Counted from the first letter of the stretch, positions 1 through 7,090 are shown. The stretch: DNA of 13,292 nucleotides from Bacteroidota bacterium (GCA_015490695.1 WFXK01000001.1:1-13292); one strand, 5' to 3'. Notes: generated from the sequence alone by a model not told the origin. Numbers and translations: made by a program.

Positions 1-593
1 ATCCGAAAGTGCTTGTTGGGTTTATAAATAAGGTAGCCTCGCGTTAAAGAATAATCAATTCCTTTTTCTTTAAATTTTTTATAACTCCACGCCGAAGGAA
101 TACTTCCATAACGTTGATGAGCAAGTAGTAAGTAAGAAGGCAGAATCGCTTGGGTTTCTAAATAACGGAAATAAAAAGCGACTTTTTTCCATGCCTGTCC
201 TTGAACCTCTATACCACGAGTATTACGACTAATAAACTGCTGCACACTATCTTTTTGAATACCTCCACTAAGATACAATACAGGCTGAATGCTTACTTGA
301 ACTGCTTCCTCCTGATAATGAAGGAAATCATAGCCGTTTCTATAAAAAACCTTTAATAAGCCTTTTTTTGTGGGTAGTTGATAACGTAATTGTTGTAAAA
401 GTAGTTTCCCTTGCTGGGAGGAGTCTTTCTGTAAGATGGCAATGGCTTCATCTCTATCCATAGGAAAGAGGAAATCTACAGCATTTACTTTGTAGTGGGC
501 TCTTTTGTGTTGTAAATAGTATTGCAGATTGCTGTCTATAAGGAGGTCTTGGGCAATAAGCAAAGCAGGTAGTAGAAAGCATAGCAAGCGCAT
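1..593 (-). CDS. Wzi-like outer membrane protein, N-terminal part (cut by window edge)
   Basis: The reading frame is open from an ATG at 591-593 to the window edge, giving 197 residues of an unfinished protein. It starts with a short Sec signal peptide (MRLLCFLLPALLIAQ, cleavage near residue 15). The stretches LPTKKGLLKVFYRNGYDFLHY, QPVLYLSGG, NTRGIEVQGQ and KGIDYSLTRGYLIYKP resemble the start of the large Bacteroidota outer membrane beta-barrel family related to the capsule-assembly protein Wzi. Family proteins are usually 500 residues or more, so most of the barrel lies outside the window. The gene is divergent from endonuclease V with 33 bp between the starts. A TAnnTTTG box lies 5 nt before the ATG. 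The signal peptide and outer-membrane location are well supported; a capsule role is family-level inference only. Confidence 0.65.
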   Translation of the reverse strand, partial: MRLLCFLLPALLIAQDLLIDSNLQYYLQHKRAHYKVNAVDFLFPMDRDEAIAILQKDSSQQGKLLLQQLRYQLPTKKGLLKVFYRNGYDFLHYQEEAVQVSIQPVLYLSGGIQKDSVQQFISRNTRGIEVQGQAWKKVAFYFRYLETQAILPSYLLLAHQRYGSIPSAWSYKKFKEKGIDYSLTRGYLIYKPNKHFR

Positions 594-598
594 GGATG

Positions 599-606
599 CA
601 AAGATA
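599..606 (-). promoter_or_regulatory. -7 promoter box (TATCTTTG) of the Wzi-like gene
   Basis: On the minus strand this reads TATCTTTG, a full match to the Bacteroidota -7 consensus TAnnTTTG. It ends 5 nt before the ATG, so the start site would fall at or next to the start codon. I see no TTG/TTTG -33 element at 17-23 nt upstream. Confidence 0.5.
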
Positions 607-610
607 TTTT

Positions 611-618
611 TATTTTTG
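611..618 (+). promoter_or_regulatory. -7 promoter box (TATTTTTG) of the endonuclease V operon
   Basis: TATTTTTG matches TAnnTTTG and ends 8 nt before the GTG at 627. It lies only 4 bp from the oppositely facing box of the divergent gene. No clear -33 element is visible. Its position favours the GTG at 627 over the in-frame GTG at 639 bases downstream region's start (635-range would leave a longer leader). Confidence 0.5.
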
Positions 619-626
619 TCTACGCG

Positions 627-1298
627 GTGCGTATTGTGAAGGACTTAGAACGTTATAGCCGTTTGCAAAAACGGTTAAGTCAGCGTATTACTATTCAGCC
701 TTTGAAAGAAGCTCCTCAGCGCATAGGTGGAGTAGATGCGGCTTATATCCCCGACCAAGAACGGATGGTAGGCGTTATTGTGGTGTTAGACTATCCTTCT
801 TTACGTTGTGTAGAATGTTGTTGGGCTGTGGAAAAAGTACCCTTCCCCTATGTGCCCGGCTTCCTTTCTTTTAGAGAATTGCCTGTTTTACAAAAAGCAC
901 TCCAACGTCTGAAACACGAGGTTTCCTTGTTTATGGTAGACGGACAAGGTATTTGGCATCCAAGACGATTAGGTATTGCCGCCCACTTCGGTTTATTAGT
1001 AAAAAAGCCAACGATTGGGGTCGCAAAATCCCCTTTAGTACCTCCTCAATGTAGTTTGCCAGACAAAAACCGTGGCAGCGTAACGTATGATACCTTAGGA
1101 GCTATTGTCAGAACGCGTACCAATGTAAAACCCGTTTACGTCTCCGTAGGTAATCTAATAACACTACAAGAAGCCGTTTTTTGGACTTTACAATTAAGTC
1201 GTTATCGTTTACCTGAACCTACTCGGCAAGCCGATAAACAAACCAAAGTTCTTGCTAAACAAATCCGTTATGGAACCTTGTCCCCTTCGTTGTTATAA
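627..1298 (+). CDS. nfi: endonuclease V (deoxyinosine 3'-endonuclease)
   Basis: Endonuclease V cuts the second phosphodiester bond 3' of deoxyinosine and starts repair of deaminated adenine; some homologues also cut inosine in RNA. The 223-residue length is normal. The family's acidic active site is visible: D37 (GGVDAAY), E84 (SFRELP), D105 (MVDGQG), with H111 and K134 (GVAKS) behind it. The strand-separating wedge is PYVP at 74-77, and the C-terminal RLPEPTRQAD motif is intact. One family position differs: the usual VGH motif reads VGN near residue 176. The start is a GTG placed 8 nt after a TAnnTTTG box; no Shine-Dalgarno is seen, and a second GTG three codons later is the alternative. It heads the + strand operon, and its 3' end overlaps the next gene by 29 bp. 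Confidence 0.93.
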   Translation: MRIVKDLERYSRLQKRLSQRITIQPLKEAPQRIGGVDAAYIPDQERMVGVIVVLDYPSLRCVECCWAVEKVPFPYVPGFLSFRELPVLQKALQRLKHEVSLFMVDGQGIWHPRRLGIAAHFGLLVKKPTIGVAKSPLVPPQCSLPDKNRGSVTYDTLGAIVRTRTNVKPVYVSVGNLITLQEAVFWTLQLSRYRLPEPTRQADKQTKVLAKQIRYGTLSPSLL

Positions 1299-1704
1299 AA
1301 AAGGGCAGCAATGGTGGGTGTATAGTGTGTTGAGAAAACGTTATGTGGTCCTTACTCCGGAAGAATGGGTGCGGCAGCAACTGATACAATGGATGATAAA
1401 CGCCCTACACTATCCTAAAGGACTTTTAAATGAAGAGGTGGCTTTGAACTACCAAGGACGACGTTATAGAGTAGACATCATTGCTTATACACCGCAAGGT
1501 ACTCCTTTGCTCATTATAGAGTGCAAGCATCCTGAAATGCCTTTGTCAGAAAAACACTTGTATCAATTGAATCATTACAGAAAGTTATTAAAGCCGCGTA
1601 TGGTGTTTTTATCTAATTTTTATCAGACGATTGGCATGCAGGTTGAGCCGTTTAAGCGGTTGGATACCATCCCCGATTACAAATCCCTATTTTTGCAGCC
1701 ATGA
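1270..1704 (+). CDS. HsdR N-terminal-domain protein, PD-(D/E)XK nuclease-like
   Basis: This 144-residue protein consists of one domain of the type I restriction enzyme R N-terminal kind (HSDR_N_2), found as a stand-alone protein in many Bacteroidota. The opening CPLR...KKGQQWWVYSVLRKRYVVLTP-type block is typical. The nuclease core is visible: D69 in YRVDII, then E84 and K86 in LIIECK, with a downstream YQLNHY (97-102) as in HsdR nucleases. There is no helicase, specificity or methylase subunit nearby, so this is not a restriction system here; its substrate is unknown. I chose the ATG at 1270; a TTG six codons upstream would only lengthen the overlap with endonuclease V. Its stop overlaps the serS start as ATGA, implying co-translation. 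Confidence 0.8.
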   Translation: MEPCPLRCYKKGQQWWVYSVLRKRYVVLTPEEWVRQQLIQWMINALHYPKGLLNEEVALNYQGRRYRVDIIAYTPQGTPLLIIECKHPEMPLSEKHLYQLNHYRKLLKPRMVFLSNFYQTIGMQVEPFKRLDTIPDYKSLFLQP

Positions 1705-2978
1705 TTCCTATTGCACGGATTAAAAATCAGCCTTCCCTTATTATTCAGGGATTAAAAAGACGTGGTATTGAGGAGGCAGAAGCTATTATTCAAGATTTAC
1801 TTCAAAAGGTTCAGCAACGAAACCAATTACAAACACAACGGGATGCTTTGCGAAAAGAGAGCAATCAGATTGCAAAGCGTATAGGGATGCATGCAAGAAA
1901 AGGAGAGCAAGAAGCGGTTGAAACATTAAAAGCACAGGGACAAGCATTAAAACAAAAGATTCAACAAATAGAAAAGGATTTAGAGCAGATAGATGAAGCC
2001 ATACGTTCTGTGTTGTATGAGTTACCGAATGTTCCTCATGAGAGTGTTCCTGATGGTTTGGGGGAAGAAGCCAATAAAGTTGTTTTTGAAGAGCGGGCAT
2101 CGTTTCGGGTTGCCGATGAAAAAGCACTTCCGCATTGGGAGTACGCTCAAAAACGAGGATGGATAGATTTCCCCTTAGGAGCGAAAATCAGCGGAAGTGG
2201 CTTCCCCATCTACTTTGATAAAGGCGCACAACTACAAAGAGCACTTATTACTTTCTTCTTAGACAAAGCCATAGCAGCAGGCTATAAAGAAGTTTGGCCC
2301 CCGCTGTTGGTAAACCCTCAAACCCCTTACGGCACAGGACAACTACCCGACAAAGACGCACAAATGTACTTTATTGAAAAAGATAATCTTTATTTAATCC
2401 CAACAGCTGAAGTGCCTGTAACCAATATCGTAAGAGATAAAATCCTTAATGGGGAAGATTTACCCTTGAAGTTTTGTGCTTATTCACCTTGCTTTCGCAG
2501 AGAAGCAGGTTCTTACGGCAAAGAAGTACGTGGATTAAATCGTATTCACCAATTTGATAAAGTAGAAATCGTTCAAATCGTCCATCCTGAACGATCCTAT
2601 GAAGCCTTAGAAGAAATGGTAGAATACGTAAAGACCTTATTAAGGGCCTTAGAATTACCTTTTAGAGTTGTATTACTGTGTGCAGGCGATTTAGGTTTCG
2701 CCGCTGCAAAAACTTACGACATGGAAGTTTATAGTGGTGCTCAAAAGCGATGGTTAGAGGTCAGCTCTATCAGCAACTTTGAGGACTTTCAAGCCAATCG
2801 CTTAAAAGCGCGATTTAAGGAAGGAAAACAAAAGCGCTTAGTACATACCTTGAACGGAAGCGCATTGGCATTACCCAGAGTCGTTGCAGCCATGTTAGAA
2901 AACTTTCAAGAGCCAGACGGTAGGCTTTATATTCCTGAAGCCCTGCGTCCTTATTTAGGAAACCAAAGCCATTTATGA
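1701..2978 (+). CDS. serS: seryl-tRNA synthetase
   Basis: A class II synthetase that charges tRNA-Ser (and tRNA-Sec where present) with serine in the cytoplasm. The 425-residue length is normal. Residues about 26-107 form the long antiparallel coiled-coil arm that contacts the tRNA. The catalytic domain follows: the TAEVP serine-binding loop (235-239), motif 2 with CFRREAG (264-270) and the G-rich loop that follows, and motif 3 NGSALALPRVVAAMLENFQ (385-403) with its class-defining arginine. The start ATG overlaps the preceding stop (ATGA at 1701-1704), and the stop overlaps the tsaE start the same way, so the operon is translationally coupled. No Shine-Dalgarno is seen. Confidence 0.97.
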   Translation: MIPIARIKNQPSLIIQGLKRRGIEEAEAIIQDLLQKVQQRNQLQTQRDALRKESNQIAKRIGMHARKGEQEAVETLKAQGQALKQKIQQIEKDLEQIDEAIRSVLYELPNVPHESVPDGLGEEANKVVFEERASFRVADEKALPHWEYAQKRGWIDFPLGAKISGSGFPIYFDKGAQLQRALITFFLDKAIAAGYKEVWPPLLVNPQTPYGTGQLPDKDAQMYFIEKDNLYLIPTAEVPVTNIVRDKILNGEDLPLKFCAYSPCFRREAGSYGKEVRGLNRIHQFDKVEIVQIVHPERSYEALEEMVEYVKTLLRALELPFRVVLLCAGDLGFAAAKTYDMEVYSGAQKRWLEVSSISNFEDFQANRLKARFKEGKQKRLVHTLNGSALALPRVVAAMLENFQEPDGRLYIPEALRPYLGNQSHL

Positions 2979-3418
2979 AAACGTTTTTTCAATATGAACT
3001 GATTGAGATTGATGAAGTTGCACAAAAAATATGGACTTTTGTAGAGGGTTATCGGCTTTTTTTGTTTGAAGGAGACTTAGGTAGTGGTAAAACCACCTTG
3101 ATTAAGGCTTTGTTGCGCTACAAAAGCGTAAACGAAGCACAAATGGCTAGTCCTTCGTTTGCTATCATCCATGAGTATAGAAACAATAATAATGAGGTTT
3201 TTTATCACATAGACCTTTATCGGGTTCAAAGCATAGAGGAATTGCAAGAACGAGGCGTGTGGGAGTGCCTATGGAGTGATGCCATGGTCTTTATAGAATG
3301 GCCCCAATTACTGCTTCCTTATTTATCTTTCCCTTATGTGCATTTTAAGTTAGAAATCTGTGGCAAAACATGCAGAAAAGTTTATGGGGAACGATATGCC
3401 CATTCAAGTGTATTATGA
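2975..3418 (+). CDS. tsaE: tRNA threonylcarbamoyladenosine biosynthesis ATPase TsaE
   Basis: TsaE is the P-loop ATPase that works with TsaB and TsaD to add threonylcarbamoyl to A37 of ANN-decoding tRNAs. The 147-residue protein has Walker A GDLGSGKTT (33-41), the switch-like ASPSF motif (58-62), HIDLYR (78-83) and the late IEW motif (107-109) with the conserved glutamate E108. Length and motif order fit the family. The start overlaps the serS stop (ATGA at 2975-2978). The 3' end overlaps the next gene by about 23 bp. Neighbouring serS places it in a translation-centred operon; TsaB and TsaD are not in the window. Confidence 0.93.
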   Translation: MKTFFQYELIEIDEVAQKIWTFVEGYRLFLFEGDLGSGKTTLIKALLRYKSVNEAQMASPSFAIIHEYRNNNNEVFYHIDLYRVQSIEELQERGVWECLWSDAMVFIEWPQLLLPYLSFPYVHFKLEICGKTCRKVYGERYAHSSVL

Positions 3419-3713
3419 TGATACTTGTGCTTTTTGTCGCTTTTGGGTTCAATGGCTTAAGAAAAGTCCATCTAAGGAACCTGTGGTGTTTTATTCATTA
3501 AACCTTTGGCGTGAACCCCTACCACAAAAGTGTGAAAGTGTTATCGTCGTCACCTCCGAAGGCGTTTATCAGTATGGTAAGGCTGTTATGGTGCTTTTAC
3601 GCAACCTAAAAGGATGGCGAAAAATGTTTTTTTATCTTTCAGCATGGCTGCCTTTATCGTGGTTAAATAAACTTTATTGTTGGATAGCTAAACACCGTTA
3701 TTGGTGGGGATAG
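3396..3713 (+). CDS. DCC-type thiol-disulfide oxidoreductase
   Basis: The 105-residue protein opens with YYDDTCAFC, the Dx(2)CxxC pattern of the DCC1-like family (DUF393), with cysteines at 11 and 14. The family is thioredoxin-like and presumed redox-active, but physiological substrates are mostly unknown. The C-terminal third is hydrophobic and aromatic (FFYLSAWLPLSWLNKLYCWI), typical of the family. The start is uncertain: ATG at 3396 places the CxxC at the usual distance from the N terminus, ATG at 3384 adds four residues, and a GTG at 3360 adds twelve. All overlap the end of tsaE, so it is the last gene of the operon. No terminator hairpin is seen after its stop. Confidence 0.85.
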   Translation: MPIQVYYDDTCAFCRFWVQWLKKSPSKEPVVFYSLNLWREPLPQKCESVIVVTSEGVYQYGKAVMVLLRNLKGWRKMFFYLSAWLPLSWLNKLYCWIAKHRYWWG

Positions 3714-3738
3714 CTATATTACCTATAATTTCCCCCAT

Positions 3739-3768
3739 TTTGAGTATCCCTAAACCCTATTACATTTT
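3739..3768 (+). promoter_or_regulatory. candidate promoter of rpsU
   Basis: TTTG at 3739-3742, an 18-nt spacer, then TACATTTT at 3761-3768 (one mismatch to TAnnTTTG). It would start transcription near 3773 and give rpsU a leader of roughly 75-80 nt, much longer than for other genes in the window. Confidence 0.4.
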
Positions 3769-3801
3769 TATCTTCCTTCATCCTATCAAAGCATTAACTC
3801 C

Positions 3802-3855
3802 ATGAATTTCATACGCGGAAATTACAAAAAATCCCTACCTCTACACCCATCATGA
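3802..3855 (+). other. possible 17-codon leader ORF overlapping the rpsU start
   Basis: ATG at 3802 opens a frame encoding MNFIRGNYKKSLPLHPS that stops at TGA 3853-3855, overlapping the rpsU ATG (3852-3854) as ATGA. The same overlap type joins true genes in this window (HsdR_N/serS, serS/tsaE, GWxTD/dehydrogenase). It has no Shine-Dalgarno, and an open frame this short can easily arise by chance, so coding status is unproven. Confidence 0.25.
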
Positions 3856-4070
3856 GAAGAGCTAAAATCATAGAAATCATTGTCAAAGAAGACGATCCCA
3901 TAGAAAAAGCCATACGCCGCTACAAAAAAAAGTACGACCAACTTAAAATCATGCAAGAAATCCGTAAACGTATGTACCACATGACTAAAGCAGAAAAACG
4001 AAGAGAAGAAATCAAACGTGCCATCCATAGACAAAAGAAAATGCTGGAAGCAATGAAAAAGAAAAAGTAA
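3852..4070 (+). CDS. rpsU: small ribosomal subunit protein bS21
   Basis: The 72-residue, highly basic protein matches bS21 in length and pattern: a short beta start (IIEIIVKEDDPIEKAIRRYKK), then two helices (QEIRKRMYHMTKAEKRREE and KRAIHRQKKM) and a Lys-rich tail. bS21 binds the 30S platform near the 3' end of 16S rRNA. In Flavobacterium, bS21 with bS18 and bS6 is known to hide the anti-Shine-Dalgarno, and rpsU there is unusual in having a strong Shine-Dalgarno that allows autoregulation. Here the bases before the ATG are pyrimidine-rich (CCCTACCTCTACACCCATC) with no Shine-Dalgarno; instead a 17-codon ORF ends on the start codon. A candidate promoter lies at 3739-3768. It converges on the dehydrogenase gene with 7 bp between stops. 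Confidence 0.88.
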   Translation: MRRAKIIEIIVKEDDPIEKAIRRYKKKYDQLKIMQEIRKRMYHMTKAEKRREEIKRAIHRQKKMLEAMKKKK

Positions 4071-4077
4071 CAAACAT

Positions 4078-4983
4078 TTACAAACTATTTTTAATCGCTA
4101 TTAAAACTTGCTCAAAAGCGTTTTCATGGGCTTTAGTGCTCCATCCGGCGATATGAGGGGTTAAAATCACTTGAGGGTGCCCACATAAAAAACGCCAATG
4201 AGGGTCATTAGAATCAGGTGGCTCGCTGTGCCATACATCTAATCCCACTCCTAAGAGTTTTTTTTGCTGTAGTCCATAAACAACTGCCCCAGCATCCACA
4301 ACAGCACCACGAGATAAATTTAATAAATAAATCGGCTTTCGGAAACGCTCTAATAAGGCTTTATCAAAATAGTGATAAGTCTCTTGGGTCAAAGGTACAT
4401 GAAAAGAAACAACATCGGCTTCCTTGAAAATCCTTTCCCAATCGGTTTCTATCACGTACGAGGGTGCATAGTGTTTTTTGTATTTATCATAAGCTAAAAT
4501 CGTTGTATGAAAAGGCTGTAATAACCGAGCAAAAGCACTACCCGTGTTTCCAAATCCAATAATCGCAATGGTTAATTGGCTTAATTCTACTCCTGTGTTT
4601 TCTCTTCTCAACCATTTATTTTGTAGAATTTCGCGGTAACTTTTATAAATTCTTTTAGTAAGTCCCAATAGCATTCCTAAGGCATGTTCTGCGACGCTTT
4701 GGGCGTTTGTTCCCGGGGTAGCAATGATTTTGATCCCTTTTTTTTGACAGAGGGCTTCATCAATGTGGTCTATGCCGCTTCCAAGACGAAAAATAAATCG
4801 TAAACGGGGCAAGTGCTTTAATAGCGCCTCATCAATAGCGATTTCACTTCGGAATAGTAACCCTTCCGTTTCAGGATGGTGTTTAAGTTCTTGTGGAGTT
4901 AAGAAAAGACATTTTATAGGAAGTTGTTGTAGTTGATTTTTCCATGTTTGGAGTAGGGGAGTGATAACAGCTAAGGTCTTCAT
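4078..4983 (-). CDS. D-isomer-specific 2-hydroxyacid dehydrogenase (phosphoglycerate dehydrogenase-like)
   Basis: An NAD-dependent oxidoreductase of 301 residues. The Rossmann glycine motif is GFGNTGSAFA (143-152), followed by an acidic D166 at the end of the next strand, which fits NAD preference. The catalytic triad is R225 (NLSRGAVVD), E254 (DVWHSEPP) and H277 (TPHIAG). The substrate domain has the family's RLGSGIDHID (66-75). The protein is SerA-like but lacks the C-terminal ACT domain of regulated phosphoglycerate dehydrogenases, so serine synthesis is possible but not shown; glyoxylate/hydroxypyruvate reduction is an alternative. The ATG overlaps the GWxTD gene's stop (4980-4983), so it is the last gene of the minus-strand run. 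It converges on rpsU with a 7-bp gap and no visible terminator. Confidence 0.88.
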   Translation of the reverse strand: MKTLAVITPLLQTWKNQLQQLPIKCLFLTPQELKHHPETEGLLFRSEIAIDEALLKHLPRLRFIFRLGSGIDHIDEALCQKKGIKIIATPGTNAQSVAEHALGMLLGLTKRIYKSYREILQNKWLRRENTGVELSQLTIAIIGFGNTGSAFARLLQPFHTTILAYDKYKKHYAPSYVIETDWERIFKEADVVSFHVPLTQETYHYFDKALLERFRKPIYLLNLSRGAVVDAGAVVYGLQQKKLLGVGLDVWHSEPPDSNDPHWRFLCGHPQVILTPHIAGWSTKAHENAFEQVLIAIKNSL

Positions 4984-6428
4984 CGGGGCATGCCGCTGGT
5001 AGATGGAAACACCTTATCGTCTTTAAACTCTGTTGGTGAACTCAACTCAGGGTCTAAACCATAATTGGGTAAAGGCACTTTCATAAGTTGTAAACGCCAA
5101 TTCGCATTATAAGGCTCCCCTTTAAGCGTAGAATGCAATAAAGGAAACTCGTTTGTTCCTAAATCGGGGTCATAAAACACAAAATAGACATTGGATTGGT
5201 TGCCTAAGCGATTGTAGGTCCAGATGATATAAGGGTATTTATCGGTTTCTGTTAGGAAGACTTGTTCGTCATCAGGGGGACCGTATTTAAGGAGGACACG
5301 TCCTCGGTCGGTTTGCCAGCCAGGACGCAAGGAAGAAGTAAAGTGTTCATTAGCATAGTTGAATCGGGCTAAATAGGAGCGCCATGCTTTATCGGGTGGG
5401 TCTTCAGGAGAAGCACGACGCCGCTCCCAAAAAGCATAAAAAAAACGCTTCTTTTCACTGAACGTCCTTAAAGACTTCGCCATCTCAATCTCAGTCTGGG
5501 TGCTAATATATTGCAAAGCAGCAATGTATTCATCTAACTGCTCTTCTGGATAACCATAAATCCTATCATATAGGGCTTCGTAGGATTGGTCAAAACGATA
5601 TTCTTTTTCATTGTATACATAAAACGGGTAGCGTTGTTGGTATAAAGTGCGTCCTCCGTTGTCTTGAATGCTAATATTTAACCAATAGCTTTGAGTAGGC
5701 AATAAAGAAACATCTATGGTTCCCAAGATGATGCGATAGGGTTTAGGGAGTTTAGGACGAAATATTTTAGAAAACCCTTCTATGGGTTTTTGCGATAATC
5801 CATCCGTAACAGACACCACAACCACATAAGGCGCTTGATAGACTTTGTCCAATCCATATAAATTCACCCAGTACCATAGGGTATCTTGATGTACGAAGAC
5901 GCTATTGGTGATAAGTGGCTCATAAAGCAAACCATCTCTAAAAAAGGGGGATTCGCTCTTAGCAACTCTTTTCCACGACTTTAACCACAAAACGTCGCTG
6001 AACAAAGGAAAGGTATCAGCAGCGACAATAGAAAAGTCTTTAACAGCAACACGCCTTTTAGGATTTTCCTTCAAAGCGTCTATAACTTCTACTTGCAGTC
6101 TGTAATTGCCAGGCGCAATCTCTAAACGTTTTACGGCTAATAAAAAACGATTCTTAAAAACGGGGGAAGTATCGGGTACTATAGGGCTCTTTAACCAAAA
6201 ACGGTCTATATAGACCAATTCGGAATCTTGATTAAAGATTTGGGTTGTGATTTGTGCTGTTGCTTGAAACCCTTTTTTTACAGGAGCAAAATGTAGCCAT
6301 TTATTACTAATAGCATAATAAATCTCAATGTAGGGCTCATAGTTTGCCCCGTAAATGCGGCATATATCTACGTAAAACCCTTGTTGTGCAAAACTTATAG
6401 TGCTTAGAAAAATAAGTAATCGTCTCAT
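4980..6428 (-). CDS. GWxTD domain-containing exported protein
   Basis: The 482-residue protein starts with a Sec signal peptide (MRRLLIFLSTISFAQQ). A beta-rich region fills most of the first 270 residues, followed by a helical stretch (about 285-360) and then the GWxTD motif (RPGWQTDRGRVLLKYGPPDD, around 368-387), which defines a family common in Bacteroidota and related phyla. The function of the family is unknown; envelope location follows from the signal peptide. I chose the ATG at 6428 because the upstream in-frame TTG (6435-6437) lies inside a TAnnTTTG promoter box and would spoil the signal peptide. The stop overlaps the dehydrogenase start by 4 bp. The 41-bp gap to ribH with its own box suggests it can be transcribed separately from the genes upstream. 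Confidence 0.85.
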   Translation of the reverse strand: MRRLLIFLSTISFAQQGFYVDICRIYGANYEPYIEIYYAISNKWLHFAPVKKGFQATAQITTQIFNQDSELVYIDRFWLKSPIVPDTSPVFKNRFLLAVKRLEIAPGNYRLQVEVIDALKENPKRRVAVKDFSIVAADTFPLFSDVLWLKSWKRVAKSESPFFRDGLLYEPLITNSVFVHQDTLWYWVNLYGLDKVYQAPYVVVVSVTDGLSQKPIEGFSKIFRPKLPKPYRIILGTIDVSLLPTQSYWLNISIQDNGGRTLYQQRYPFYVYNEKEYRFDQSYEALYDRIYGYPEEQLDEYIAALQYISTQTEIEMAKSLRTFSEKKRFFYAFWERRRASPEDPPDKAWRSYLARFNYANEHFTSSLRPGWQTDRGRVLLKYGPPDDEQVFLTETDKYPYIIWTYNRLGNQSNVYFVFYDPDLGTNEFPLLHSTLKGEPYNANWRLQLMKVPLPNYGLDPELSSPTEFKDDKVFPSTSGMPR

Positions 6429-6434
6429 CAAAGG

Positions 6435-6442
6435 CAAATTTA
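6435..6442 (-). promoter_or_regulatory. -7 promoter box (TAAATTTG) of the GWxTD gene
   Basis: The minus strand reads TAAATTTG, a full TAnnTTTG match, ending 6 nt before the ATG at 6428. No clear TTG at the -33 position. It suggests an internal promoter within the minus-strand run. Confidence 0.45.
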
Positions 6443-6469
6443 AAAAGGTTCTTTGAAGTGGAAAACTTT

Positions 6470-7081
6470 TTATAAGAGGTACAATAGGGCTTGAGTAGCC
6501 TCTATGCCTTTGTTCTCTTGGGGATCTGTAGCGCGTTTTTTGGCAGTGGCTTCGTCTGCAGCGGTAATAATACCCGTTGTAATAGGAATACCATAATTCA
6601 TAGCGATTTGTTGTAAATGGTAGAACGTAGGTGCACTAATATAGTGGTGGTGTTGAGTTTGTCCTTGTAGTACACAACCCAATACAACAATACCCCATTG
6701 AAGATGAGTTAACCAAATCAATCGTTTAAGGTATTCCACATCTAAGGGGATATAATAACCTTCACCGCCTTTTTGTTTTTGATGCCGATACCAAAGCAGT
6801 TGTTCTTGATTAAGCCATTGTTCTAATTGTTTTATTGCATCTCTATGTAGGTGGGGTTGTTTTAATACTGCAGCCATTAAGTTTGTTACATAGGGGAGTT
6901 CATAGGTTCCTGGAGCACTTACAATAGCATAGCTGTTAATAGCCACACTTCTAAGTAGTTGTTCTGCACTTCTTACCATAACGCTTACCCATTGTTCGTG
7001 CCATAGGGAATGGACAATCACAACCCCTTTTAGGGAGAAGTCCCGTTGCTCAAAAGAAAATTGGGGTTTTTGCTTTGCCAT
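6470..7081 (-). CDS. ribH: 6,7-dimethyl-8-ribityllumazine synthase with a large insertion
   Basis: RibH condenses ribityl-aminouracil with dihydroxybutanone phosphate, the penultimate step of riboflavin synthesis. Family marks are APGTYELP (56-63, usually PGAFEIP), GCVLQGQTQHHHY (135-147) with the catalytic histidine position H144, GIITAAD (170-176), and the phosphate-binding R183 and K191 in RATDPQENKG. At 203 residues it is about 50 longer than usual (near 155). The extra sequence is one block at about 72-127, between PGTYELP..MAA and the WGIVVLGCV strand; it is rich in Gln, Leu, Trp and His and includes QKQKGGEG. The core flanking it is intact, so activity is likely. It lies 9 bp after the DUF4442 gene. 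A near-match box TAATATTG stands 4 nt before the ATG. Confidence 0.85.
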   Translation of the reverse strand: MAKQKPQFSFEQRDFSLKGVVIVHSLWHEQWVSVMVRSAEQLLRSVAINSYAIVSAPGTYELPYVTNLMAAVLKQPHLHRDAIKQLEQWLNQEQLLWYRHQKQKGGEGYYIPLDVEYLKRLIWLTHLQWGIVVLGCVLQGQTQHHHYISAPTFYHLQQIAMNYGIPITTGIITAADEATAKKRATDPQENKGIEATQALLYLL

Positions 7082-7090
7082 AGGGCAATA

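Noticed and set aside
1252..1269. HsdR_N protein starting at a TTG (1252)
   Set aside because: The ATG at 1270 directly precedes the conserved CPLR block typical of the family's N terminus.
1270..1704. Restriction-modification or defence island
   Set aside because: The HsdR_N domain stands alone with no helicase, methylase, specificity subunit or other defence gene in the window.
1786..2127. 113-codon open frame on the minus strand inside serS
   Set aside because: It lies opposite the serS coiled-coil region, has no family resemblance, and arises from the serS codon pattern.
3822..4073. 83-codon Phe-rich open frame opposite rpsU
   Set aside because: It is the antisense of the Lys-rich bS21 codons (AAA/AAG read as TTT/CTT).
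4064..4100. Bidirectional terminator between rpsU and the dehydrogenase
   Set aside because: Only short A/T complementarity with mismatches is present in the 7-bp gap and flanks; no convincing stem.
6429..6437. Longer GWxTD protein starting at a TTG (6437)
   Set aside because: The TTG is part of the TAAATTTG box; the ATG at 6428 begins a normal signal peptide.
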